A stretch of 64,000 nt of DNA from Cohnella sp. SGD-V74 (GTDB taxonomy: Bacteria; Bacillota; Bacilli; Paenibacillales; Paenibacillaceae): the NCBI RefSeq assembly GCF_003001675.1, contig NZ_PVYW01000006.1, positions 1 through 64,000 on the forward strand, written 5' to 3'. The translations under genes were made by a program, and so were the position numbers. Below the pieces are notes generated by a model. The model did not search any database. It had not been told where the DNA came from and worked only from the letters and a program-made list of their open reading frames with translations. Within the stretch, counting starts at the first letter, position 1. Every line of letters begins with the position of its first letter. Below are positions 33,444 to 41,411 of the stretch, in pieces.

Positions 33444-35033
33444 ATGGCAACCAAAAAGAGCTTCCTGCTTCTCGCCGTTATACTATTGATCGCTACCGTT
33501 CTCGGCGCATGCGGCGGAAACAAAAACAGCAATAGCAATAGCAGCAGCACCCCGGCCGCCGAGAGCTCGGCGCCGGCTTCCAATTCGGCGGAATCGTCCG
33601 GAGAAACGGGAGCAAGCGGCGGCATCGACACTTCTGAGGAAGTGAAGCTGAAGATGATCTTCGTCGGCCCGAAGCCGGTCGATTATGACAGCGTATTCGG
33701 CGAAATCAACAAAAAGCTCAAGGAACAAATCAACGCCACGATCGAAGGCGAATTCCTCGACTGGTCGGATTGGGCGCAGAAATATCCGCTCAAGCTGGCG
33801 GCCAACGAAAACTTCGACCTGATCTATTCGGCGAACTGGGCCGGCTACAACGACCAGGCGCTCAAGGGCGGTTTCCTGGAGTTGACGGAAGACATGCTCT
33901 CCAAGTACATGCCGAAGACGTGGGAAGCGATGCCGAAGGTCAGCTGGGATCAAGCGAAGGTGAACGGCAAGCTGTACATGGTGCCGCAGAACCGCGGAGA
34001 ATCCGTCGAGAAGCTCATTCTGTACCGTGAAGACCTGCGCAAGAAATACAATCTGCCGGCCATCGACAGCCCGGAAGCTTACGCGAATTACTTGAAGACG
34101 ATTGCCCAGAACGAGAAAGGCGTTATCCCGTTCACTCCGGAAACCGGCGACTGGAAATACCACAACCTCGACCGCGTGCTGCTGAAGCAGGAGAACGAAT
34201 GGAACATGTTCGATCTCGACATGCCGTTCGCGTTTAAGCTTAGCGATCCGAAGGGACAAGTGTTCAACGTCTTCGAAACTCAGGAATTCAAAGATCTGGC
34301 CAACTATTACAAAGATCTCGCCAGCAACAACGGCTGGTCCAAGAACGCCTTGAACAGCAAAAACGACCACCAGCAAGACTTCAAGCAAGGCAAAACGGCT
34401 TCGATCACGCATAACAACGGCACCTTGGGGGCGCTGATGGCGCTCATGCGCCAGGAAAATTCGCCGTACGAGGTGGCGCTGGCCGATATTAACCCGGACA
34501 AGGCCAAATCGGTGGCGATCTCGACGCAGAACGGCACGTCCGTCCATGCCACGTCCAAATACCCGGAACGCGCTCTGATGTTCATCGATCTGATGCAGAA
34601 CGACAAGGAACTGCACGATCTGATCATGTATGGCATCGAAGGCGTCCACTACGAGAAGTCGGGCGAAGACAAATATATCGCAACCGACAAAAATCCGAAC
34701 TACACCGGCTTCTCCAACTGGAGCTTCAACTCCCCGCTTAATCGCGACAACGTAGACTTCCCGCAGGAAGCCTCCGACCTCGTGAAGAAATGGGAAGAGC
34801 AAGTGTACCACTATCCGCTGGAAACGTTCGTCTTCGACAACAGCAAGGTGAAGACGGAAATCTCCAACCTCGGCAACGTCATGCTGCGTTATGCCATTCC
34901 GCTGGAGTACGGGGTCGTCAAAGACGTCGACGCCGGTCTCGCGGAGCTCAACAAGCAGCTGAAGGCCGCAGGTCTCGAGAAGGTTCAGCAAGAGCTGCAA
35001 TCGCAGATCGACGCTTTCTTGGCGGCCCAGTAA
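33444..35033 (+). CDS. ABC transporter sugar-binding lipoprotein (second paralogue)
   Basis: 529 residues. Lipoprotein signal MATKKSFLLLAVILLIATVLGACGG; low-complexity Asn/Ser/Ala linker; then the same fold as the protein at 26107 (VDYDSVFGEINKKLKEQINATIEG, DWSDWAQKYPLKLAANENFDL, SPLNRDNVDFPQEA). ATG 33444, preceded by AGGGGGAAAT, was chosen over the upstream ATG-less extension that begins inside element A. It should deliver substrate to the two permeases upstream. Strong terminator follows. Confidence 0.93.
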   Translation: MATKKSFLLLAVILLIATVLGACGGNKNSNSNSSSTPAAESSAPASNSAESSGETGASGGIDTSEEVKLKMIFVGPKPVDYDSVFGEINKKLKEQINATIEGEFLDWSDWAQKYPLKLAANENFDLIYSANWAGYNDQALKGGFLELTEDMLSKYMPKTWEAMPKVSWDQAKVNGKLYMVPQNRGESVEKLILYREDLRKKYNLPAIDSPEAYANYLKTIAQNEKGVIPFTPETGDWKYHNLDRVLLKQENEWNMFDLDMPFAFKLSDPKGQVFNVFETQEFKDLANYYKDLASNNGWSKNALNSKNDHQQDFKQGKTASITHNNGTLGALMALMRQENSPYEVALADINPDKAKSVAISTQNGTSVHATSKYPERALMFIDLMQNDKELHDLIMYGIEGVHYEKSGEDKYIATDKNPNYTGFSNWSFNSPLNRDNVDFPQEASDLVKKWEEQVYHYPLETFVFDNSKVKTEISNLGNVMLRYAIPLEYGVVKDVDAGLAELNKQLKAAGLEKVQQELQSQIDAFLAAQ

Positions 35034-35053
35034 TAACGGTCCATGCATGCGGC

Positions 35054-35102
35054 AAGGCCGGCAAACCTCCTCGGACAAGAGAGGGTTTGCCGGCCTTTCT
35101 TG
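35054..35102 (+). terminator. Rho-independent terminator of the sugar transport operon
   Basis: AAGGCCGGCAAACC pairs perfectly with GGTTTGCCGGCCTT around a short loop, followed by TCTTGTAT, 20 bp after the binding-protein stop. Confidence 0.9.
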
Positions 35103-35129
35103 TATATTCGACATGCTCGCGCATTCCGT

Positions 35130-35237
35130 CTAAATCCGCTGGTCCTCCATTATTTCGACGATCGCTTCCGTCTTCTCGCTGCTCGCCGCCACGATCAGAA
35201 ACACGATAACCAGTCCGATCAGCCCGTTCATCAGCAT
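35130..35237 (-). CDS. Possible small membrane peptide (35 aa)
   Basis: The minus strand reads MLMNGLIGLVIVFLIVAASS followed by a charged tail EKTEAIVEIMEDQRI and TAG at 35130-35132. One membrane helix and a charged tail, a common design among small Bacillota peptides. AAGGGG lies 11 bases before ATG 35237; GTG 35246 is an alternative start. Not recognised as a known family. Could be chance. Confidence 0.35.
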   Translation of the reverse strand: MLMNGLIGLVIVFLIVAASSEKTEAIVEIMEDQRI

Positions 35238-35482
35238 GCCGCTCACATCCCCTTCGCAAGTGTCCATGAGTCGAAAGTTATCGTTACTCCCAGTCTATCC
35301 GGGGGAATGAAGGAATATGATGGCAGACAAGCAAAAACGCTGCCTGAAATTATTGCTCCTCATCGCCGCTCTGTTCATAGGAATGTCCTATGTGTTCAAT
35401 AGTTTTTATATATTTCAATAATAAGCTTATGTTGACTATGATCGATATTATAAGGAAGCTTGGATACTCGGGAGGCGGACAA

Positions 35483-36175
35483 GTGGAAAATCGCAATGAT
35501 GTGAGCAGCAAATTCGATGAAGTTTCGCGCGAATACGATCGCCAAAGAAAAAAGCTTATCCCCTGCTTCGACGATTTCTATGGGGTTTCGGTGTCTGTAG
35601 CGGAAGCCGGCTCCGATTGCCCGGAAATATTGGACTTGGGCGCAGGCACGGGATTGTTCTCGTCGCTCATGCTGCGGAAGTATCCGCAGGCTAACATCAC
35701 GTTAATCGATATTTCGGAGAAAATGTTGGACATCGCGAAGTCGCGGCTTGAGGGGGTCGCCAACGTCACCTATGTGCTGGACGATTATACTAATTATGTT
35801 GTTCCGGGCAAGTACGACATCATTGTTTCGGCTCTTTCAATTCACCATCTCACGGATGCGAACAAGCGGGCGCTGTACCGCAACGCTTATTCGAACTTGA
35901 AGAACAACGGCGTATTCGTCAATGCCGATCAGGTTCTGGGCCATACTCCGTTTATTGAGTCCCTGTACAAGAACGATTGGAAGAAAAAAGTCGAGGCCAG
36001 CGATCTGACCCGAGAGGAAATCGCGTCCGCCTATGAACGAACGAAACTCGATAAGATGACGGAGTTGGCGACGCAAATCGATTGGATGAGGGAAGTCGGC
36101 TTCTCTGACGCGGATTGCGTTTATAAGTATTTCAATTTCGTGGTTTTGTATGGGAGAAAAGGGGACTGTCCCTAA
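35483..36175 (+). CDS. Class I SAM-dependent methyltransferase
   Basis: 230 residues. Motif I EILDLGAGTGLFSSLM, acidic residue in ITLIDISEKML, and motif around YDIIVSALSIHHL place it in the Methyltransf_11/25 type; substrate unknown, probably a small molecule. GTG 35483 with GGGAGG in front is preferred to the upstream starts. Composition is more A/T-rich than the neighbours, hinting at recent arrival. The last residues (GDCP) and the TAA stop are encoded by the left end of the palindromic element at 36161, so the native C terminus may have been replaced. Confidence 0.88.
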   Translation: MENRNDVSSKFDEVSREYDRQRKKLIPCFDDFYGVSVSVAEAGSDCPEILDLGAGTGLFSSLMLRKYPQANITLIDISEKMLDIAKSRLEGVANVTYVLDDYTNYVVPGKYDIIVSALSIHHLTDANKRALYRNAYSNLKNNGVFVNADQVLGHTPFIESLYKNDWKKKVEASDLTREEIASAYERTKLDKMTELATQIDWMREVGFSDADCVYKYFNFVVLYGRKGDCP

Positions 36176-36385
36176 GTCGTAAGAACGCAACAAAAACATT
36201 ATCGATAAATAAGAACGGGGTATATATCTCCTTACGCTGCAGATACGGTCATGAAATTAGGAATCGATTAACCCGTGACAGGGTAATTTCATGACCGTAT
36301 GAAGCAGGCGCTTCGCTCTCCAGGAGATATATACCCCTTTTCTATCTCGATAATGCATGTTGCCTGACTTAGGGACAGTCCCTCT
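36161..36385. mobile_element. MITE/REP-like element B: long nested palindrome with GGGACTGTCCC ends
   Basis: Ends GGGACTGTCCCTAAGT and ACTTAGGGACAGTCCC are perfect inverted repeats. Nested inside: CATTATCGA/TCGATAATG, GGGGTATATATCTCCT (36217-36232) with AGGAGATATATACCCC (36322-36337), and 17-bp perfect arms 36243-36259 with 36284-36300. Nearly the whole 225 bp can fold into one hairpin. No coding capacity. It lies between convergent genes and can also serve as their terminator. Confidence 0.85.
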
Positions 36386-36393
36386 TCTTGGCC

Positions 36394-37491
36394 TTAATCG
36401 AGTAAGCTTGTCACGGAAGGCTGCTGGATCGCCGCCTGCGGCGAAGAAGCGGCGCCCGGCTGCAAGCCGAGCCGTTGCCCCATCTGCTTGTTGATCTCCT
36501 GCAGACGGCTCGTCTGCTCCGTAGCGGAAGCGATAATCGTCCGGTTGGATTCCTCGCACCGGTTGATCGCCGAGGTAAGATCGTTCATCGCCTGATTGAT
36601 CTGCTCCATCGACATCGCCGATTTCGTCATCGCCTGCGTCGTCTTCTGCGTCGTCTCGTTGAGCATGCGCGCGTTCTCCGCGAATTGCTTGCCGAGCATG
36701 TCGTTCGTTGCGTTCACGGCGTCGATGACCTTCATCTGATCCTCGAGCGCGGTCGCGATCATCGCGGACACCGTGATCAGGTGCTGCGTCTTGTCGATCG
36801 TAGCGTCGACGGAATCGATCAGCTTGTCGTTGTTGTCGTTAATGATGTCCGAGCCGGCGATCGCCTGCTGGTACAGCATGATCATCTCCGTGAGCGCCTG
36901 GATGCGCGTCACGACTTTGCGCAGACCCTTCTCCAGCTGCGGCTTGCGGCTCTCGTTCTCAGGCTTGGCCAGTTCCTGCTCGAACAGCGTCTTCAGCTGG
37001 TTGCCCAGCTCGATGCGCTGCTGAACGTTGTACATTTCCTGAATGCACATCTGCTTCAGGTTGCGCATGTGCACGACGTTCTCTTCCAGCGTGTCCTTGC
37101 CGTTGCGCAGCGCCGAGATGATCGCTTGAACATTCGTCCGCACCGACTGGTATTTCATGATGTAGTTTTTCATCGGCGTTTTGCGAAGAATGCGTTGGAA
37201 AATAGACAGATCCTTCGCCCGGTTCAGGTCGTCGACCTCGTTGCGAAGCTTCATAATGTTGCCGGCGATCTCCGAGCGCTTGCCGCTGAGCAGATCGTTG
37301 AGCGGGCGCTCCAGCAAAGTCAGGTTGGCGCCGGCTTTCTCCATCGTCTTCTGGCCCATGCGGCCGACTTCGTCCATCAGGGAATCGAGCTGGGCGGCAT
37401 CCGCCGACGAGATGCGTTGAATCGTAGCTTGCGCTTCTTGCTGGACCCTTACGGCGTCCGAATCTTTAAGCAGAATGGCTGGCGTACTCAT
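36394..37491 (-). CDS. telA: TelA/KlaA-family toxic anion resistance protein (YaaN/YceH-like)
   Basis: 365 residues, mostly helical and coiled-coil. Family blocks: LTLLERPLNDLLSGKRSEIAGNIMKLRNEVDDLN, SIFQRILRKTPMKNYIMKYQSVRTNVQAIISALRNGKDTL, then QALTEMIMLYQQAIAGSDIINDNNDKLIDS and a C-terminal methyl-acceptor-like helix run. TelA proteins accompany TerD/TerC systems; their biochemical role is unknown. ATG 37491 with GGGAGGAC is chosen. Follows the XpaC-like gene by about 70 bp, the pairing known from B. subtilis xpaC-yaaN. The gap holds a remnant of element C. Confidence 0.92.
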   Translation of the reverse strand: MSTPAILLKDSDAVRVQQEAQATIQRISSADAAQLDSLMDEVGRMGQKTMEKAGANLTLLERPLNDLLSGKRSEIAGNIMKLRNEVDDLNRAKDLSIFQRILRKTPMKNYIMKYQSVRTNVQAIISALRNGKDTLEENVVHMRNLKQMCIQEMYNVQQRIELGNQLKTLFEQELAKPENESRKPQLEKGLRKVVTRIQALTEMIMLYQQAIAGSDIINDNNDKLIDSVDATIDKTQHLITVSAMIATALEDQMKVIDAVNATNDMLGKQFAENARMLNETTQKTTQAMTKSAMSMEQINQAMNDLTSAINRCEESNRTIIASATEQTSRLQEINKQMGQRLGLQPGAASSPQAAIQQPSVTSLLD

Positions 37492-37520
37492 GCATAAGTC
37501 CTCCCATCGAATGTTGAGGT

Positions 37521-37555
37521 TGTTCAAAAGCCGCTGAAAACCGGACTCTCTGAAC
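37521..37555. mobile_element. Internally deleted remnant of MITE-like element C
   Basis: TGTTCAAAAG followed directly by GCTGAAAACCGGACT and CTCTGAAC. These are the left and right terminal pieces of the element at 50898-51115 with the centre missing, so it reads as a decayed copy between the XpaC-like gene and telA. Confidence 0.5.
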
Positions 37556-37563
37556 TCGCTCTA

Positions 37564-38316
37564 TTAGTTGCCTGCGCCGTAGCGCTGATGAATGAGCTCG
37601 GCCTTGTTTCTCAATTCCATAAGGTCCTTCTGCTCGATGAAGCTTGTATAGGTCGTAATCTGGTTGTCGATGTCCCGAATGCTGTTGAGCAGAAGCCGGC
37701 GGTTCTGCCGCTTCGCTTCTCCGCTCAAATGCAGGAAAGGCGTGATCGCCCCGTTCAGGTCCTTAAGCACGAGCCGCTTGATTTTGTGGTTGATGTCTCC
37801 GTTGTTGAAAGCGACCAATTGCGGAATGATGCGGTTCAACCGGACAAGAAGAGACAGCGTGCGCTGCACGATCTCGTTGTCGAGATTGTTCTTCTCCCCT
37901 TCGAGCAGCACCATGTCTTCGATCGTGCCGATGTATTCCATAATGGAATCCCACTCCGGCCCGAGATCCGAAGCTCTTGGCTCCGGAGCGGCCTGCTGCG
38001 GCGCCGCAACTGCCGGATTCGCCGGCGGCTGCCCTCCCGGACGGCTGGCTCCTCCGAACGGCTGAACGGCCGGCGGTATCCGCTGGGCCTGCTGCGCGTT
38101 GCCTCCCGCGGCCGCTGCGGCAGCCGCCGCGTTCGCCGCGTCCCGCTCGGCGGCCAGCTGGGCCACTTTGCGCTCGGCGTTGCGTATAACCGAAGCGAGC
38201 ATCGTTCCCAGAATCGGAAAAACAAGCGCGATCGCGTCATGAACGAAAAAAGTCGAAATATAGCCTGCCGAATAACCGATGATGATGGACGCTAGTCCCC
38301 ATTTCGAACGAAGCAA
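37564..38316 (-). CDS. XpaC-like membrane protein, partner of TelA
   Basis: 250 residues. Two membrane segments at the N terminus (LASIIIGYSAGYISTFFV and AIALVFPILGTMLASV), an Ala-rich coiled segment, a Pro/Ala/Gln linker (about residues 75-120) and a helical cytosolic domain (IMEYIGTIEDMVLLEGEKNN ... LLNSIRDIDNQITTYTSFIEQ). Position next to telA and this plan match XpaC-type proteins, named for 5-bromo-4-chloroindolyl phosphate hydrolysis; I could not confirm the family. TTG 38316 with AGGAGG eight bases upstream is far better than the longer TTG start at 38406, which falls on the promoter -35. Confidence 0.65.
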   Translation of the reverse strand: MLRSKWGLASIIIGYSAGYISTFFVHDAIALVFPILGTMLASVIRNAERKVAQLAAERDAANAAAAAAAAGGNAQQAQRIPPAVQPFGGASRPGGQPPANPAVAAPQQAAPEPRASDLGPEWDSIMEYIGTIEDMVLLEGEKNNLDNEIVQRTLSLLVRLNRIIPQLVAFNNGDINHKIKRLVLKDLNGAITPFLHLSGEAKRQNRRLLLNSIRDIDNQITTYTSFIEQKDLMELRNKAELIHQRYGAGN

Positions 38317-38377
38317 GTCCGCTACCTCCTGTCTATCCAACCGAATCCGACTGGCGTAAACGGTTAACCATGACTTT

Positions 38378-38406
38378 AGTTTATGGCTTTCGGCAGCGCT
38401 CGTCAA
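38378..38406 (-). promoter_or_regulatory. Likely sigmaA promoter for the XpaC-like/telA pair
   Basis: TTGACG (38401-38406, minus) and TAAACT (38378-38383) are 17 bp apart, about 60 bp before the TTG start. This suggests the pair has its own promoter apart from the ATP-grasp gene upstream. Confidence 0.45.
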
Positions 38407-38434
38407 TTTTTTATCGTAAGCCGACGGCCCGCCT

Positions 38435-39457
38435 CTATTTCATGAGGACGGGCAGCTCGAGATAGCTCGCTTTGACGCCAAAGCGAGGAACCGGCTGTTC
38501 GAAGGGCTGTCCGAGAATCGATTTTACCGCCAAATACGGCATGTTAACCCCGCTTAGACACGTGATGTACAATCCGCCGGACATGCGCGGATTGATCTCG
38601 AGCAGCTTCGGCACGCCCTCGTTGTATTTAACCTGGATGTTGTAGACGAACGGAATGCAGCAGCGTTCCGCCACCCGGGACGCGATCTCCAGCAGCTCCG
38701 GCTTGTCCTCCAGCAAGTAGATTCGCCCCGACGATTTGCGGCGAGGTATGGCTGCGATCAGATTGCCGTCGCCGTCCGCCAGGCAGTCGATGCTGACCTC
38801 CTCGTCGGGCAGCAGCTCCATCACCATCAATCTCGGGAACCGCTCCACCGCCGACAGCGTCTTGTACGCCTCCTCGAACGGAACGGCCGCGCTCACCCAG
38901 CCGTACAGATCGTTCAGCTTATCCTGTTCGCTCCGCTCTCCCTCGATGATCCGGAAGCCCATGCCGCCCTCCGAGTTCGTCGGCTTGAAGCAGACGCGAT
39001 GCCCGCTTGCGACCAACGCCTCGTATGCCGCCTTGAACTGCTCCGCTGTCTCGGCGACATAGTATTCCGGCAGAGGCACGACGCCCGTCCCGGCCAGGCT
39101 TTCGTAGAACAGATCCTTCTCCATCAGACGTTCGAGCAGCTCGATATCGCGGCAGACCATCACCTTCGTGCCGATCTCGTCGAAGCGGCGCGCCTCCTTG
39201 GCGATGTCCAGCATATGGAGCCGCGGGATGAAGACGCCGATGTCGTTGCGGCGGCAGAAATCGAGCGCGTAATCGACGTACTCGGCGCCGTCCAGCACCG
39301 GCTCCTGCTCTGCGTGGTCGCAGGCTTGCAGCGAAAGATGCCCCGGATCGGGATGAGTCCCGTAGAAGGTAAAGCGCTGGCCGTCCGGATTGTCGCGGAT
39401 CATGCCGATATAATGATAGACCGAGGAGAACCAGCGGTTAAAATAAATGTTCGTCAT
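38435..39457 (-). CDS. ATP-grasp ligase of the Ter biosynthetic module
   Basis: 340 residues. N-terminal Rossmann-like part (VFIPRLHMLDI), an ATP-grasp core with VCFKPTNSEGGMGFRII, LMVMELLPDEEVSIDCLAD and the Mg-binding LLEINPRMSGGLYI. Related to carbamoyl-phosphate-synthase-like ATP-grasp enzymes. In Ter loci such an enzyme is predicted to join an amino acid or amine to the product of the phosphoribosyltransferases; that is a comparative-genomics prediction, not shown. ATG 39457 overlaps the HAD stop as ATGA; the long extension upstream is a shadow. Confidence 0.88.
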   Translation of the reverse strand: MTNIYFNRWFSSVYHYIGMIRDNPDGQRFTFYGTHPDPGHLSLQACDHAEQEPVLDGAEYVDYALDFCRRNDIGVFIPRLHMLDIAKEARRFDEIGTKVMVCRDIELLERLMEKDLFYESLAGTGVVPLPEYYVAETAEQFKAAYEALVASGHRVCFKPTNSEGGMGFRIIEGERSEQDKLNDLYGWVSAAVPFEEAYKTLSAVERFPRLMVMELLPDEEVSIDCLADGDGNLIAAIPRRKSSGRIYLLEDKPELLEIASRVAERCCIPFVYNIQVKYNEGVPKLLEINPRMSGGLYITCLSGVNMPYLAVKSILGQPFEQPVPRFGVKASYLELPVLMK

Positions 39458-40269
39458 CCCGTATGCCCCGCTTCCTTGCGGCAATTGGCCGCGGCTTCCA
39501 AAATGTCTTCCGACGCCAGAATGCCGGACCGGCCGGCAAACCGGATGCCCCGTTCGTCCTTGCCCGCGTAATTCCGAAACAGCTCGCCGTGCCCCGGGGC
39601 CATCGCTTCGTCCGCGACCCGCAGCATACTTTCGTCCAGCAGGCTGTCGCCGGCCGCGAATACGAACGATGCGCCCGCCAGCTCCTTCACGTAACGGACG
39701 GCAGCGCCCTTGCTCACCGGATCGGGCACCAGGTACACTTTGCGCCCCTGCAGCGAGCAATTCCAGCCCATCCGCGCCAGTTCTCCCGCCAGCTCTTCCA
39801 TCCAGCCGTCCGGAATCTCTTCCCTGTTCACGACAACCGCATAGAACAGTTCGTCGCAGTACCGCTCCTTCAGCACCCAGCTCGCGTCCGCCAGCCGGTC
39901 GAACAAAGCCTTCGCTTCTTCGCCCGAAGCCGCCCCGGAACGAACGGCTTGCCGGATCACGCCGTCCCACTGCGCGTCCGTCCGGCCGTCGACCAGCACT
40001 CGGCCTCCGTTGCTGACGATCGCGTAGCGGATGCGAATATCGCCCGTCAATCCGTGTATTCTCTCGTATTGCTCGTAAATTCTCGTCGTCGTCGGCACGA
40101 AGTCGATCTCCCGGCTCAGCTCCCGAAGCCGCGCGTAGGCGGTACGGGTCATGAAGCTCAAATCCTCGCCCTCGTACTTCTCGACGGGAACGAGCTCGCT
40201 CTCTTCCATCGGCCCCATCGAACGGCGAGAGTAAATCAGCGTCTGATCCAGATCGCAGGCGAATATCAA
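39454..40269 (-). CDS. HAD-superfamily phosphatase of the Ter biosynthetic module
   Basis: 271 residues. Motif I FACDLDQTLIYS with the nucleophile and acid Asp, motif II region PTTTR, Lys-containing VPDPVSKGAAVRYV and motif III/IV FAAGDSLLDESML. A Cof-like cap domain lies between. Expected to remove phosphate from a sugar-phosphate or nucleotide-like intermediate. TTG 40269 overlaps the previous stop (TTGA) and has AAGGGGG in front. Central member of five overlapping genes. Confidence 0.88.
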   Translation of the reverse strand: MIFACDLDQTLIYSRRSMGPMEESELVPVEKYEGEDLSFMTRTAYARLRELSREIDFVPTTTRIYEQYERIHGLTGDIRIRYAIVSNGGRVLVDGRTDAQWDGVIRQAVRSGAASGEEAKALFDRLADASWVLKERYCDELFYAVVVNREEIPDGWMEELAGELARMGWNCSLQGRKVYLVPDPVSKGAAVRYVKELAGASFVFAAGDSLLDESMLRVADEAMAPGHGELFRNYAGKDERGIRFAGRSGILASEDILEAAANCRKEAGHTG

Positions 40270-41411
40270 GCGGAGTCCCCCTTGAGCGGCTTAATGATGC
40301 CGCAGCACGAATAAGTCAGGCCGGGATATTCCTCGACCGGGACGCCGCGATCCGCTGCCAGCAGCAAAATCGGAGCGAGATTCGGATTGCCCGCGTCGTC
40401 CACGAGAATTTTCCAAGGCACCCGGCGCAGCAGCACGCGGGTCGTCTCCCCGACTCCGGGCTTCACCAGGTTGACGTCGGCGATGCCGAATTCCCGCTGG
40501 ATGCCGCGAATGTCCCGCTCTCCCTGCCAAGTGACCGGGTCGCCGGTCTCCGCAAGCAGACGTTCGGCTTTCGCTTTGGCCGCTTCCCGGACCGATTCGA
40601 AATGCGCTTCGATCGTGTCGACGTATTCGTTGGACAGATCGTCTTCCGCCAGCTCGCGATAATATTTCGCTCCGTGGAAATCCTCCGGCCCGATCAGATC
40701 GTCGCGCAGAACGGTTCGGCTCACGAGGCCCGACACCGTCGAATTCAAGCAAGCGCTCGGAATGAGGAAATCTTCCCGAGTGCCGAACGTCGCGGAGCAG
40801 CAGCCGGGATCGGCCAGAACGGCCAGATCGTCGCTTAGACGAACGCCGTAGCGTTCATAGAAGCTGTCGCACGCCTCGATCAGCACTTTGCGGATGGCGC
40901 CTTTGCCGGTCCAGCCGTCGACGAACTGAATGTTTCCCTCCGGATGACGGCGCAGCATGTATTTCAGAGCGTTCTCGTCGATTCCTTTGCCCCGGATGAT
41001 CGAGATGCTGTAGTGAGGAACGTCGAGCCCGTGGAACGAGTGCAAATAGCGTTTGATCAGCACGCCGATCGGCGTGCCCGCCCGCGCCAGAGACGCGAGC
41101 ACGACGTTCGCTCCGCGCTTGGCGGCAATCTGCTCCGATACGACGGCGACCGCCTCCGCCACCTTGCCCGCGGTGGCGAGCAGCGTCTCGCGATACAGCC
41201 CGATATAGTCGTCCGACGGCCGGTACTCGATCGGCAGCATCTCCGAATAATGCGTTCCGGATTGGATCGCCTCTTCCCGATCTTCCGTGCCGCGCTCCAG
41301 CTCGACCGAGCTTAGATCCTTCAATAAAAATACGACGTCCCCCGGCTTATAGCTGCCCATAGGGGACGGTTGAGCGACCTGGCCTTCGTGTACGGACAGA
41401 AGCTGCTTCAT
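40266..41411 (-). CDS. StiP/PRTase_1 protein with C-terminal PELOTA RNA-binding-like domain
   Basis: 381 residues. The N-terminal part (YKPGDVVFLLKDLSSVELERG, VVLASLARAGTPIGVLIKRYL, IQFVDGWTGKGAIRKVL) fits the Ter-locus phosphoribosyltransferase-like family Pfam calls StiP/PRTase_1; VDGWTGKG lies where a PRPP loop would be. The C-terminal 90 residues (TTRVLLRRVPWKILVDD, ILLLAADRGVPVEEYP) form a PELOTA/L7Ae-type domain. Pfam also labels this family a cysteine protease, so activity is unsettled. Overlaps its neighbours by four bases at both ends. Confidence 0.82.
   Translation of the reverse strand: MKQLLSVHEGQVAQPSPMGSYKPGDVVFLLKDLSSVELERGTEDREEAIQSGTHYSEMLPIEYRPSDDYIGLYRETLLATAGKVAEAVAVVSEQIAAKRGANVVLASLARAGTPIGVLIKRYLHSFHGLDVPHYSISIIRGKGIDENALKYMLRRHPEGNIQFVDGWTGKGAIRKVLIEACDSFYERYGVRLSDDLAVLADPGCCSATFGTREDFLIPSACLNSTVSGLVSRTVLRDDLIGPEDFHGAKYYRELAEDDLSNEYVDTIEAHFESVREAAKAKAERLLAETGDPVTWQGERDIRGIQREFGIADVNLVKPGVGETTRVLLRRVPWKILVDDAGNPNLAPILLLAADRGVPVEEYPGLTYSCCGIIKPLKGDSA

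Noticed and set aside
33483..35114. 543-aa minus-strand frame opposite the second binding protein
   Set aside because: Antisense of a well-defined lipoprotein; rich in FLR/VEH shadow patterns.
35043..35402. Plus-strand 119-aa frame after the binding-protein gene
   Set aside because: It starts in the terminator stem and has no family features.
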